Assembly (NCBI GenBank): GCA_963814975.1
Contig: CAWFFB010000029.1
Location: 1 to 35,470 of the forward strand
DNA: 35,470 nucleotides
Direction: 5' to 3'
Source of the DNA: CAVUXJ01 sp963814975
GTDB lineage: Bacteria > Acidobacteriota > Vicinamibacteria > Vicinamibacterales > CAVVIG01
The position numbers were made by a program, and so were the translations under genes. Positions 1 to 9,459 of the stretch are shown here, piece after piece; position 1 is the first letter of the stretch; each line of letters opens with the position of its first letter. The notes below the pieces were generated by a model. The model searched no databases, was not told the DNA's origin, and saw only the letters and a program-made list of their open reading frames with translations.

Positions 1-1
1 G

Positions 2-370
2 GTCGTGCCGTTCCTGATCTGGGACTGGCGGTCCACCATGGAGGGGATGGTCGTGCAGATGGTGTCGCCGGCGCAGCCTCGGCTGGATTCCACTTCGCTG
101 GTGGCGCTCGTCGGCTTGCTCACCGGATTCCACGTGACACGTTGGCTCAGCGTCGGCGCCCAGTTTCTCGTCGCCGGGGTGGCATACGTACGGCTGCGCG
201 ATCGCGGTCTGGGTGGGCTTCTTCTCGCGTCCTCGCTCGCGCTGTACGCGACCTTCCTGACCGGCTGGCAGGCCTTCATGAACTACTACTACCTGGTCGG
301 CGAAATGCTGCTGCTCGCCGCCATGGTGCTTGCCGCCGAGAGACCCTCCGAGGTTGCCGCGGCGACGTAA
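2..370 (+). CDS. C-terminal part of an integral membrane protein (glycosyltransferase-like, partial)
   Basis: The reading frame is open from the first bases of the window and stops with TAA at 368-370, so the true start lies upstream. The visible part has at least two long hydrophobic stretches (around VALVGLLTGFHVTRW and LLLASSLALYATFLTGWQAF), followed by an aromatic NYYYLVGE segment and a final hydrophobic helix. This resembles the last helices of polytopic glycosyltransferases of the GT39/GT87 kind, which would fit the neighbouring polysaccharide genes, but no catalytic motif lies in the visible part. The last 82 bases overlap the 3' end of the convergent phosphatidyltransferase gene. Membrane location is well supported; the function is a guess. 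Confidence 0.55.
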   Translation, partial: VVPFLIWDWRSTMEGMVVQMVSPAQPRLDSTSLVALVGLLTGFHVTRWLSVGAQFLVAGVAYVRLRDRGLGGLLLASSLALYATFLTGWQAFMNYYYLVGEMLLLAAMVLAAERPSEVAAAT

Positions 371-1506
371 CGGGTCCGCATGGCGTGCTCGATCGGAACC
401 CGGTAGCACACTAGCGTCGCAAGGACGACGAGCATTCCGCCGGCCAGCATCGCGGGGATGACGATCCGCTCACCTGTTACGAGCGAGACGAGGACGAACG
501 TCATCGAGAAGGACTCGCGCCGAAACAGGGTGAACAGGCCGGACGCCAGCCGCAGCGCCGGGGCGCCGGTGGCGGCGGCCGCGCCGGTGACGCCCACCTC
601 GATGGGCTTGTCGACGAACACGTCCTCGTGCGCGCCGCGTGCGCGCCGCATCAGTTTGACACCCCAGTAGAGAAGAAGCGGCACGCCAATCGCGACGCCG
701 ATGAGCAGCGCCCAGCCCGCCCGGCCAATGCCCTGGCGCCAACAGCCGATCAGCAGCCCGGCGTACGCCACCAGGTACGTGACCTGATCCACGGCCGTGT
801 CGAGCCGTTCTCCCCAGGCCGACTCCCTGAGCGTGAGTCGGGCCATCTCGCCGTCGACGCCGTCGGCCACCGACGCGAACCAGAAAACGAGCGCGCCAAC
901 AATCAGAGTCTCGTGCGAGGTCTGCGCGAGCTGCCACGCGCTGGCGACACCCACGAGGAACGTGAGAAAGGTGGCGACGTTCGGCGTCAGCCCCGCCTGC
1001 AGAAGTGCATAGCTGAACACCCGACTGATCTTCCGATGGATGTGACGCGCGATCCATCGGTCTGTGTTCTTGCCCGACGCACGCAGAAGGCGCCATGCCG
1101 ATCGTCGCCGTGCAGCGGTCGTGGAGACATCGAGCGCGGCGCCGTCCGGTACGGGCGTTGTGCCGGCTGGAACGGCGCTCCTCGCACCGGCGGCCGCCCA
1201 CACGATCGGCGGCCGCAGCGGATCCCACACCAGATGCCACGTGCCGGCTGGCGCCGGCAACCCGGCGACGAGTGCGGGCGTGATGATGACGCCTGGCGGG
1301 ATCGTCAGGCTGGGACGTGTGTCGATGCCGACGTCGGACACCAGACCGGCGACCCATAACGGCCTGACCCGCCGCGCGACCCGCAGGTTCCGTTCGGCGG
1401 CAGTCAAGCCAAGAAATCGCGGGCTTGGCTCCTCGGACACGAGCCGGAAGGGGAGCGCCGCCGCCGTCGCACCGGTCGTGCCGGCTTCCTGAGCTGCGTC
1501 ATTCAT
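289..1506 (-). CDS. CDP-alcohol phosphatidyltransferase family membrane protein with extra N-terminal domain
   Basis: A 405-residue protein. Residues about 215-240 carry the family signature: DGVDGEMAR, then G about nine residues later, then two Asp four residues apart (LDTAVD). This site binds CDP-alcohol and the divalent metal. A segment near 148-162 (TDRWIARHIHRKISR), followed by TPNVATFLTFLVG, resembles the entry to the membrane domain in inositol-phosphate-transferring members such as DIPP synthases. Several hydrophobic helices follow. The first 140 residues are soluble and not recognised; in bifunctional relatives this place holds a nucleotidyltransferase, but no such motif is seen. The product would be a phospholipid or phosphodiester solute; the acceptor cannot be told. 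ATG at 1506 has no strong ribosome site. The 3' end overlaps the convergent upstream gene. Confidence 0.8.
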   Translation of the reverse strand: MNDAAQEAGTTGATAAALPFRLVSEEPSPRFLGLTAAERNLRVARRVRPLWVAGLVSDVGIDTRPSLTIPPGVIITPALVAGLPAPAGTWHLVWDPLRPPIVWAAAGARSAVPAGTTPVPDGAALDVSTTAARRRSAWRLLRASGKNTDRWIARHIHRKISRVFSYALLQAGLTPNVATFLTFLVGVASAWQLAQTSHETLIVGALVFWFASVADGVDGEMARLTLRESAWGERLDTAVDQVTYLVAYAGLLIGCWRQGIGRAGWALLIGVAIGVPLLLYWGVKLMRRARGAHEDVFVDKPIEVGVTGAAAATGAPALRLASGLFTLFRRESFSMTFVLVSLVTGERIVIPAMLAGGMLVVLATLVCYRVPIEHAMRTRYVAAATSEGLSAASTMAASSSISPTR

Positions 1507-1635
1507 GATTCACGTGATATCGAGAGAGCGCGAGACGTTCTCGCTGGATGGATTTCTGCGAGGCGCCACGCCGCGCATCTCGCGTTCTCGCGAGGTCCCG
1601 GACCGATGATACCGTAGGAGGATGCCGCGCCCCTC

Positions 1636-2781
1636 ATGCGTATAGCGATCGACGCCCGGTACATTCGCGAAAAGCCGAGCGGCATCGGGACGTATGTGAA
1701 GGCGATCGTCGATCGGCTGCCACATCTGGCCGCGTCGGACCGATTCCTGTTCTGGGCACATCCACTCGCGCCCCGTCCGCTGTCGGATGCGCCGAATGCG
1801 CGCGACATCACGGTCCGGCCAGGGCCAAATGCGCCCACGCCGGTCTGGTGGCCCAACCGCTACTCGCAGACGGCCGACGTCGACCTGTTCCACAGCCCGC
1901 ATAACATCATGTCGCGGGGCATGGGGTGTCCCACCGTCGTCACGGTGCACGATGTGATGGCGATCGATCATCCCGGTCTCCATCTGCAGGGTTTCGAGCG
2001 GTTGGCGCTGCGTGTGTACTACCCGCAGGCCGTCTGGCGTGCCCTGCGTCGTGCCACCCGCCTCATCGTCCCGACCCTGGCCACGGCGGATCGCGTACGC
2101 GCGCTCGTGCCGGAGGCTGGTGCGCGACTGCACGTCATCTGGAACGCGCCCGATCGCTGTTTTCGCCCGGCCTCTGATCCGGCCGCCGCCCGCCAACGGG
2201 TCGTGGCGATCACGGGCGTGGCCGATCCCTACCTGCTTGTCGTCGGCGCGGACAGTCCGACGAAACGCCACGCGCTGGCGCTCGCGGCGTTCGCGGCCGC
2301 GGCTCCGCGCCCCTGGCGGCTCGTGATGCTGCAGCGCGCTGGAACGTACGATCACTTGAGGCGTCTGTCGCGCTTGAAAAAGCTCGCCCGCCGGCTGCAC
2401 GTCGAGGATCGGGTGACCTGGCTGTCCCACGCTGCACAAGACGACGTGGCGGCGTTGATCCAGAATGCGGGCGCCTTGATGCAGCCCTCCGTCTACGAAG
2501 GCTTCGGCCTGCCGGTCATCGAAGCGATGGCCTGCGGTTGTCCGGTTGTGGCAACGGACATTCCGCCGTTCCGCGAAATCGCCGATGGCGCAGCTCTCCT
2601 GGTGCCGCCAGATGACGTCGGAGCACTGGCGTCGGCGGTCCGGCAGGTCGTGATCTCACCGGAGCGCCGCCGGGTGATGGCCGAGAGCGGGCTTGCGCGC
2701 GCCGGCGAGTTCTCGTGGGATCGGTGTGCGCGGGAAACGCTCGACGTGTACCGCGAGGCGGCTGCTGTCGCGCGCGGCTGA
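1636..2781 (+). CDS. GT4-family (GT-B fold) glycosyltransferase
   Basis: A 381-residue retaining glycosyltransferase that would transfer a sugar from a nucleotide-sugar donor to a growing envelope glycan on the cytoplasmic side. The N-terminal half opens with MRIAIDARYIREKPSGIGTY, typical of mannosyltransferase-like GT4 proteins. The C-terminal half holds the donor-binding E-x7-E motif (E288 and E296, EGFGLPVIEAM), followed by CGCPVVAT and a GAALLVPPDD segment. The TAGGAGG at 1615-1621 is somewhat far from ATG 1636. A flippase gene starts one base after the stop, so the two are probably co-transcribed. Donor and acceptor are unknown. The frame is intact over its full length. Confidence 0.9.
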   Translation: MRIAIDARYIREKPSGIGTYVKAIVDRLPHLAASDRFLFWAHPLAPRPLSDAPNARDITVRPGPNAPTPVWWPNRYSQTADVDLFHSPHNIMSRGMGCPTVVTVHDVMAIDHPGLHLQGFERLALRVYYPQAVWRALRRATRLIVPTLATADRVRALVPEAGARLHVIWNAPDRCFRPASDPAAARQRVVAITGVADPYLLVVGADSPTKRHALALAAFAAAAPRPWRLVMLQRAGTYDHLRRLSRLKKLARRLHVEDRVTWLSHAAQDDVAALIQNAGALMQPSVYEGFGLPVIEAMACGCPVVATDIPPFREIADGAALLVPPDDVGALASAVRQVVISPERRRVMAESGLARAGEFSWDRCARETLDVYREAAAVARG

Positions 2782-2782
2782 G

Positions 2783-4322
2783 ATGCTCGGTCCAGGGCCG
2801 CAAGACCGCGCCGACGTGCAGACCGGCGCCACGCTCGCGCGCGGAGCGTTCTTCAACGCGCTGGCCTTCCTCGCCTCTCGTCTTCGCGGAATCTTCATCC
2901 TGCTCGTCGCCCGCTTGCTCGGCAGCGCTGTCCTCGGCACGTTCGTGCTGGCCTGGGCCGTCACCGACATCGTCAGCAAGTTCGCGACAATCGGTCTGGA
3001 CTTCAGCACGATGGCCCTCGTCGCCCGGAGCGAGGCGCGGGGTGACCGGGCCGCCAGCCGGCGCATCCTGAACGCGGCGCTGCTCCTCACACTCGGCGCC
3101 AGCGTCACGCTGACGGCTGCCGGTTTCTGGGCCGTTTGGACTACTGGGACCGCGGATGGGACTGGAGCCCGAGCTCGTCCGCGCGACCGCCGTGATGCTG
3201 CTGGCGCTGCCGGGAATTGCCCTCTATCGCGTCGCCAACGGCCTTTCGCGGGGCATGGCCGTGATGCACCACGATATCTACTCTCGCGGGCTGACCGAAA
3301 GCCTGGCCACCATCGCGGCGCTCCTCGTCGCCGTGCTGTTCGGCCTCCGCCAGCTGGCGCCGGAAGTGGCTGCCATCGCCGGCACGCTTGCGTCAGGCGG
3401 CGTCGCGCTCGGGCTCGCGCGGCGATTGTACCTGCCTGCGTCTGGGACGCCTGCCTCGCGGGATCTTCGGGGTCTCGTTCCGACGTTGATCCGTGCGTCG
3501 GCGCCGATCGCCGTCTACGACCTGATCAGCATCGTCGTCATGCAGATCGATGTCATCATGCTCGGGCTGTACGTCGGTCACGCGCCGGGCCTCACTCTTG
3601 AAACCCTGGGCATTTATGCCGCCGCCGGTGAAGTGGCCACCGGGCTTCGCAAGATCAGCCAGATCTTTGCGCCGATTTTCGCGCCGACTGTCGCGCGGCA
3701 GATTGCGGCGGGGGAGGTGAGTCGGGCGGCGGACAGCTACGGCTACCTCGCGCGCTGGATGCTGGCCGTGCTGCTGCCCGTAGTGGCCGTGTTGGCGTTG
3801 TCGGGGGGAGCGATCATGACCATCTTCGGAGAACCCTTTCGGAGTGGGGGAGCTTGGACCGCGATCCTGGGGGTCGCGTGCGCGCTCAACGCGTTCGCAC
3901 TGCTCGGCGAGACGATTCTGATGGTGGAGCGACCCGGACTGAATATGCTCAACTCGGGCGTTGCCTTGGGCGCCGTGGTTGGGGTCCAGTTGCTGCTGAT
4001 TCCGGCCTTGGGACCGCTGGGTGCGGCGCTCGGCATGATCGTTCCCTATGCCATTCAGAACGTGCTCCGCAGTGTGGAGATCTCGTGGCTCTTTACCTGG
4101 TCGTGGCCGTGGCGCGCGTTGGTGAAGCCGTGGGCGGCCGCGCTCGCGGCGCTGCCCCTGGCTCTGCTTGTGCGTCTCTCGACCGCGGGCACGATCGCCG
4201 AGATTGTCAGCGCTCTTGCCTACCTTGCCGGATACGCGGTTGCGTGGCGGCTGATCGGGCTCGATCCGAACGATCGGGCTATCGTCGCGCATTTCCGGGA
4301 CAAGGCCGGCGTCCGGCCGTGA
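2783..4322 (+). pseudogene. Wzx/MATE-type oligosaccharide flippase, one frameshift
   Basis: The start ATG at 2783 follows the glycosyltransferase stop (2779-2781) by one base. The first frame (to about 3,130) reads TGATLARGAFFNALAFLASR, then hydrophobic helices. The reading then continues one frame on, from about 3,120-3,156, as GLEPELVRATAVMLLALPG to the stop at 4322. Together they make an approximately 510-residue, multi-helix protein of the polysaccharide transport (PST/Wzx, MOP superfamily) type, which moves lipid-linked oligosaccharides across the inner membrane. A single base gain near 3,125-3,150 would explain the break. Because both halves keep family-like sequence, a sequencing error or a very recent mutation is likelier than old decay. 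The pairing with the GT4 gene supports an envelope polysaccharide role. Confidence 0.8.
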
Positions 4323-4462
4323 GCCACTACCCAGGGCACCTGCAGTGGGCGTGAAGATACGACCGGACGTGCGCTACGATACGCCTTCCGGCCGGTACAA
4401 GGTGGACCTTCAGGTTTGCTTGGCGGTTGTGTTTTACTCGATCGCCGACAGGTGAGATCAGC

Positions 4463-5434
4463 ATGAATGTGTGGAAGCAATGGGTCCGTCAGCCGAAGCG
4501 GCTCTGGCTGCGCCGCGCGCTCTTTCAAGTGCACCTGTGGGCCGGGATCGGCCTTGGCCTCTACATCGTGGTCGTCAGCCTCACGGGGAGCGTCCTCGTC
4601 TATCGCAACGAGCTCTACCGCGCCGCTACACGCGATCCGATCATCGTGTCGCCGTCGGGCCCGCGCCTGACGGCCGAGGCGCTGACGCAGGCCGCGATTC
4701 GCGCTCACCCAGGGTTCACGGTCGACCGCGTCTTCGAGGTCAAGAATCCCAACCAGGCGGTCATCGTCAGCCTGACCCGCGGCGACGACAAACGGGAGCG
4801 GCTCTTCGATCCGTATTCGGGGAAGGACCTCGGCAACTCCGTCGAATGGGGCATCCGCGTGATGTCATGGCTGCTGGACCTGCACGACAATCTTCTGTTC
4901 GATCGGACCGGCCGCCTTGTCAACGGCGCCGGAGCGCTGTGCCTGATCCTCTTGGCATGCACGGGCATGGTGATTTGGTGGCCCGGTATCCAGACGTGGC
5001 GCCGGAGTCTGATGCTGCACAGGCGCGTCAGCTGGCCGCGGTTCAACTGGGATCTGCACAGCGCGCTGGGATTCTGGGCCGTCGGCTTCGTCCTGCTGTT
5101 CGGCGTCACCGGCGCGTATTTGAGCGCCCCGGATCCTTTTCAGGCACTTCTCGATGCTGTCGAACCGCCGACCGACGACAATCTCGGGATCCGCGTCGGC
5201 GATTCGATCACATATTGGCTCGCGTACCTGCACTTCGGCCGGTTCGGCGGCCGGGTGCCCGGCTGCGGTCGCGGGCTGTGTGATTCGACGCTCAAGGCGG
5301 TGTGGGCCCTGTTCGGACTGGTGCCGGCGGTGATGTTCGTGACCGGTGCCGTGATGTGGTGGAATCGTGTTCTCTGCAAACTTGTCAGGGGAGGCAAACC
5401 GCTCGGCAAGGTTCTTCAGCCTCAAGGACGCTGA
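4463..5434 (+). CDS. PepSY-associated TM-helix (PepSY_TM) membrane protein
   Basis: A 323-residue inner-membrane protein of the PiuB/iron-regulated type. The first helix is preceded by RALFQVHLWAGIGLGLY; this His and those in LLDLHDNLLFD and NWDLHSALGFW are typical conserved positions at membrane faces. The periplasmic PepSY-like part lies between helices one and two (about residues 55-135). Helix two ends in GMVIWWPG and the last helix in FVTGAVMWWNRVL. ATG 4463 is chosen over upstream GTG 4427 because AGGTGAG (4450-4456) sits at the right distance and the family begins with a short basic tail before helix one. Relatives are linked to siderophore reduction or haem electron transfer. No partner gene is adjacent, apart from the TonB operon on the other strand. 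Confidence 0.82.
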   Translation: MNVWKQWVRQPKRLWLRRALFQVHLWAGIGLGLYIVVVSLTGSVLVYRNELYRAATRDPIIVSPSGPRLTAEALTQAAIRAHPGFTVDRVFEVKNPNQAVIVSLTRGDDKRERLFDPYSGKDLGNSVEWGIRVMSWLLDLHDNLLFDRTGRLVNGAGALCLILLACTGMVIWWPGIQTWRRSLMLHRRVSWPRFNWDLHSALGFWAVGFVLLFGVTGAYLSAPDPFQALLDAVEPPTDDNLGIRVGDSITYWLAYLHFGRFGGRVPGCGRGLCDSTLKAVWALFGLVPAVMFVTGAVMWWNRVLCKLVRGGKPLGKVLQPQGR

Positions 5435-5524
5435 TTTCCTGGCGACTCGGCGCTCCATCGCCGCCGGGGTTGTCTCGCACCCCTCCACCTGGAGCGGTCT
5501 CCCGCGAACGCGTCCGCGAGGACT

Positions 5525-6106
5525 TCAGACGCTGTTCTGTGGCGGGCCCGCAGCCGCATCGAACTCGCCCATGACCTTCTCCAGACAGGAAGGGCAGATC
5601 CCGTGCGAGAACAGGACGTCGGTATGCTCGGTCAGATACCCTTCGACCTGCTCCCAGTAATCGTGATCGGATCGGATGCGCTTGCAGTAGCTGCAAATCG
5701 GCAGCAGTCCTGTCAATCGCTTGATGTTCGCCATGAGCCCGAGCGTACGCTGACCGACGTGAATGCGTGCACGGAGCTCGTCGGGATCGAACGGCTTGGT
5801 GAGGTAGTCGTCGGCGCCGGCCTCCAGGCCGGCCACGAGATCCTGCCGGCTGTTTCGGGCCGTCAACAGGATCACATACACCGGCGAACGGAGCATGGTT
5901 GAGCGGATGCGGCGGCAGAGCTCGATGCCGTCGAGTCCCGGCATCTCCCAGTCGACGATGGCGAGGGCCGGCGGCTCGGTGCCGACGATGCGCTCCCAGG
6001 CCGCGGTGCCGTCGTGCGCGACGATCACCTCGAACCCCCATTGCTCGAGGGTTCGGCCGAGCATCATCGTTGAGGCGCGCTCGTCGTCGGCAATCAGGAT
6101 ACGCAC
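5525..6106 (-). CDS. Response regulator: CheY-like receiver plus Cys-x2-Cys tail domain
   Basis: A 193-residue protein. Residues 1-120 are a complete receiver: acidic pair D7-D8, phospho-acceptor D52 (VDWEMPGLDG), T/S at LLTAR and K104 in YLTKPFDPDE. The remaining 70 residues contain two Cys pairs, C138-x2-C141 (ICSYCKRIRSD) and C171-x2-C174 (ICPSCLEKVMG). The same tail is common after receiver and PAS domains in many bacteria and has the look of a small metal-binding domain; its role is not established to my knowledge. There is no DNA-binding domain. The start overlaps the end of the hybrid kinase gene by 13 bases, so the two are very likely translated together, and this protein is the obvious acceptor of the kinase's Hpt phosphate. 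Confidence 0.9.
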   Translation of the reverse strand: MRILIADDERASTMMLGRTLEQWGFEVIVAHDGTAAWERIVGTEPPALAIVDWEMPGLDGIELCRRIRSTMLRSPVYVILLTARNSRQDLVAGLEAGADDYLTKPFDPDELRARIHVGQRTLGLMANIKRLTGLLPICSYCKRIRSDHDYWEQVEGYLTEHTDVLFSHGICPSCLEKVMGEFDAAAGPPQNSV

Positions 6107-8889
6107 GAATCTGACTCCTTGGCTGAGGGAAGATGGCGACGCATCACGTCGATGACATTACTCGCTTCGACCGACAACTGCCGCCACGCGCCTTCCGAGG
6201 CGTCCATGCGCGATTCGGTGCCGATACGCTCCAGCACGCGCGCCGCTTCGAACAGCCCGCCGGCCGAGAGGTTGCCGGCCGCTCCCTTGAGCGCATGGGC
6301 TGCTGTCCGGAGTCCTTCCGCGTTCCGTCCGGTGACCGCGCTCTTGATCGCTGCGAGTCTCATCGGCAGGTCTTCGAGGAACAGAGAAATGACGTCGTTC
6401 ATCAGGTCGTGGTCGCCCGAGAGCCGGGCACGCAGCCCGGCCTCGTCGAACGTGATCGGCGCGACGATCGCTGGTTGGGCGCCACCGTCCCGCCATCCTG
6501 TTCGACGACGGTGAACAGCATGGCCGGGTCGATCGGTTTCGATAGATAGCCGTCCATGCCGGCAGCCAGACATCGCTCCCGGTCGCTGTTCATCGCGTGC
6601 GCCGTCATGGCGACGATGCGAACGTGCCTGCCGCTGGCGCGCTCGCCCGCCCGAATTGCTGCGGTCGCATCGAGACCGCCCATCACCGGCATCTGCAGGT
6701 CCATCAGCACGATGTCGAAGGTCTCCTGGTCGAGCCGCGTCAGCGCCTCATGGCCGTCCTGGGCCAGCGTCACATGGTGGCCTCGGCGGGTCAGCAGGCC
6801 CGAGGCGACCCGCTGATTGACGACGTTGTCCTCGACGAGCAGAATGCGGACGCGACGGACCTCGGCGCCCGTCGCCAGGGCACCAGCGGTCGATTTCGTC
6901 GTCGGCCCGGCCGCCGGCGGCTGTCGCGCCGATCGCGCGCTCAATCGCGGCCAGCAGCTCGGTCGCGTACACCGGCTTGGTGAGGTACGCCCTGATGCCC
7001 AGCTCCGCGCACCGCAGCTGATCGTTGTATTCCCCTGACGAGCTGAGCATCATCACGGTGGCGCCACGTAATTCGGGACGCTTCGCGATTTCGGCCGCGA
7101 CCTCGAACCCGTCCATGTTCGGCATGTTGGCGTCGAGCAGGACAAGCTCGAAGGGCCGCTCGGCCGGCGCGGCCGTGAGCGCGTCAACCGCTGCTCGTCC
7201 GCTCCGACGGCGGTTGCCGTCATTCCCAGGCGCCTGACCTGCTCGACGAGAATGTCCCGGTTGATGTCGTTGTCGTCAACGACGAGCACACGAAGCTGCG
7301 GCGGGCTGGGATCCGCCCTGTGGGCCTCGGGGGCCTCGGCCACGTCGGCCACGTCGAGTGCGACCGTGAAATGAAACGTGCTGCCGGCGCCGGGCTCGCT
7401 CTCGACCCAGAGTCGTCCGCCCATCAACCGCACGAGCGTCGCCGAGATTGTCAGGCCGAGCCCTGTGCCTCCAAACCGGCGCGTCGTCGATTCGTCCGCC
7501 TGGCGGAAGGGCTCGAAAATCGCGCCGTGTTGCTCCGGCGGAATGCCGATTCCCGTGTCGGTGACGCTGAAATGCAGGCTCGTGCTGCTTTCCGTGCGCG
7601 CGTCTTCCCGAACGGCGACGAAGATGTGGCCGCGCTCCGTGAATTTGAGCGCGTTGCCGACCAGGTTCGTCAGGACCTGTTGAATCCGCGTGGGGTCGCC
7701 CACGACGCCGGCCGGCACCTGCGGGGCGATGTCGCAAATCAGCTCGAGCCCCTTCTGGTGCGCGCGAACGGCCAGCGGCTTGAGCGCGGCCGCAATCGCT
7801 GGCGCGGGTCGAGAACGGTACCGCTTCGAGCTCGAGCTTGCGCGATTCGATCTTCGAGAAGTCGAGAATGTCGTTCAGGATGGACAGGAGTGTCTCGGCC
7901 GACGTACGCACCGTGGCGAGGCTGTCCCGCTGGTCGGCGGTGAGCTCGGTGTCGAGCACGAGGTCCGTCATGCCGATGATGCCGTTCATCGGCGTCCGGA
8001 TCTCGTGGCTCATGTTCGCCAGAAACGCGCTCTTCGCGCGGCTGGCATCCATGGCCCGGTCGCGGGCGACCACCAGTTCTTCGTTGCTCGTCTGGAGCTC
8101 GGCGGTGCGCGCGTCCACCGAGCATTCCAGATCGTTCTGCTGCCGGAGCAGCTGCTGATCGCGCTTCTGGATGTCGCCGAGCATCGCGTTGAACTGATCG
8201 ATCAGCTCGCCGATTTCGTCGTCGTCTCCCGGGTCGGCCCGGACGTCGTAGTGGCTGCCGTCGCGCACCAGGCGCGTCACCTCGATCAGCCGCACGATGG
8301 GACCGAAGATCAGCCGCGCGGTCGTGCGTGACAGGCCGAAGGCAATCCAAAGGCTCCGAACAGGGTGCCCGCGGCGATGGCCGCGAAGCGCGCGAGCCGG
8401 CTCCAGACTTCGGTGGTGTCGGATTCCACCGCGATGCTGCCGATGATCTCGTGGTCCAGGGAAATCGGTCGGACGACGCGCAGGTGGCTTCCCTCGAACA
8501 GGACGCAGCGCTTCGATGCCCGGCGGCGCGATGCCCTTCTGGAGGGAGGAGTCCCGGAAGAGATCCGGCCGCATGTAGGTCGCGAGCAGCGCGCCGTCGC
8601 GCGTGAACAGTCGGGCGTTGAGGATGTGCTCGTTGGCGGCCGTGGCCCGCAGCGTCTCGGCCGCCGCCGTGGCATCCTTGAACGTCAGCGCCGCGGTGCT
8701 GTTGGTGCCGACGATGTCGGCGAGCATCGTGACGTCGCGGACCAGGCGGGACCGGCTGTTGATGTAGTCGTAGGTCGCGAAGACCGTGCACGCCGCGACC
8801 AGCGTCACCCCGCTGGTGGTCAAGGCGGTCGTCGTCAGCTTGCGCCCGACCGACTGGCGGCGGAACCAGGTGCCGAGGCTATTGAACAT
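6094..8889 (-). pseudogene. Hybrid histidine kinase: CHASE8-like sensor, HAMP, HisKA, HATPase, REC, REC, Hpt (six frameshifts)
   Basis: The start ATG at 8889 overlaps the yfiR stop. The order is: helix one (TTTALTTSGVTLVAACTVFA); a periplasmic region with ADIVGTNSTAALTFKDATAA that resembles the CHASE8 sensor of YfiN/TpbB; helix two; HAMP; HisKA with FLANMSHEIRTPMNGIIGM; HATPase with N, G1 and G2 boxes (NLVGNALKFTERG, DTGIGIPPEQ, GGTGLGLTI); receiver 1 (LRVLVVDDND, then ANMPNMDG); receiver 2 (ILLVEDN, DLQMPVMGG, SKPIDP); and Hpt (HALKGAAGN). The frame changes near 8,505, 8,345, 7,805, 7,190, 6,905 and 6,480, yet every domain keeps its key residues. The full protein would be about 930 residues. 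This is a BarA-style multistep phosphorelay kinase in the inner membrane, probably gated by the YfiR encoded just upstream. It is marked broken only because the sequence as given cannot be read through. Confidence 0.85.
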
Positions 8890-9459
8890 GACCGTCCCGG
8901 ATGATTTTGGCGAGCCCGAGCAGCCGGGAGCTGAGGCGCAGCCCCGAGCGGTCGGCCGCATCCAGGTTGATCGCGAAGCGCATCCGTCCGCCTTCGACGT
9001 AGAGCTCGATGATGCCGCCCGCTAGCGCGAAGCCCTTGCCGTCGCTGACCGTCAGAACCGGCAGCGGCTTGATCTCGGCCAGGACCGCCGGCGGATCGCT
9101 CGCGTTTCGGCATCCGCGATGAACAGCAGGTGGCAGGCCCGCCACGTCGCGCTGTCTTGAGGCACCGAGACATCGAGCCGATGGCCGCTGATGTTCTGTC
9201 CGCGGACCGTCTCGACGAACGCGGCGGCGATCCCGTCGTCACCGACGAAGCAGACGACGATGGGGGCGCCGGCGGGCAGCGCCGGCCACTCGACGAACTT
9301 GGCGAAGTTGTAGAGGAACGCCGCCTTCACGGCGACATCCGGCGCCACGTCAGCGCCGTGCTGCGCCGCGATCGCGGGCGCCGCGATGAGCGTCGCGGCC
9401 AGGGCGATGCTCGCGACGACCGAGCCGCCCTCCGACGCAAACGCCGGGCGGACTGTCAT
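8879..9459 (-). pseudogene. yfiR: YfiR family (DUF4154) periplasmic regulator, one frameshift
   Basis: The start ATG at 9459 shares an ATGA overlap with the TonB receptor stop. An N-terminal signal peptide (SIALAATLIAAPAIAAQHG) is followed by the family hallmark VKAAFLYNFAKFVEWP near residues 44-59, then VCFVGDDGIAAAF. Near 9,100 the frame changes, and the protein ends as VLTVSDGKGFALAGGIIELY, then FAINLDAADRSGLRLSSRLL, at 8879. The full length would be about 190 residues, normal for YfiR. In Pseudomonas, YfiR is a soluble periplasmic repressor of the CHASE8 diguanylate cyclase YfiN. Here the downstream gene has a CHASE8-like sensor but a kinase output, so the inferred role is to hold that kinase in check. 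Confidence 0.85.

Noticed and set aside
628..1359. 243-codon plus-strand frame
   Set aside because: Antisense of the phosphatidyltransferase gene, with Arg/Ala/Pro-rich composition and no family pattern.
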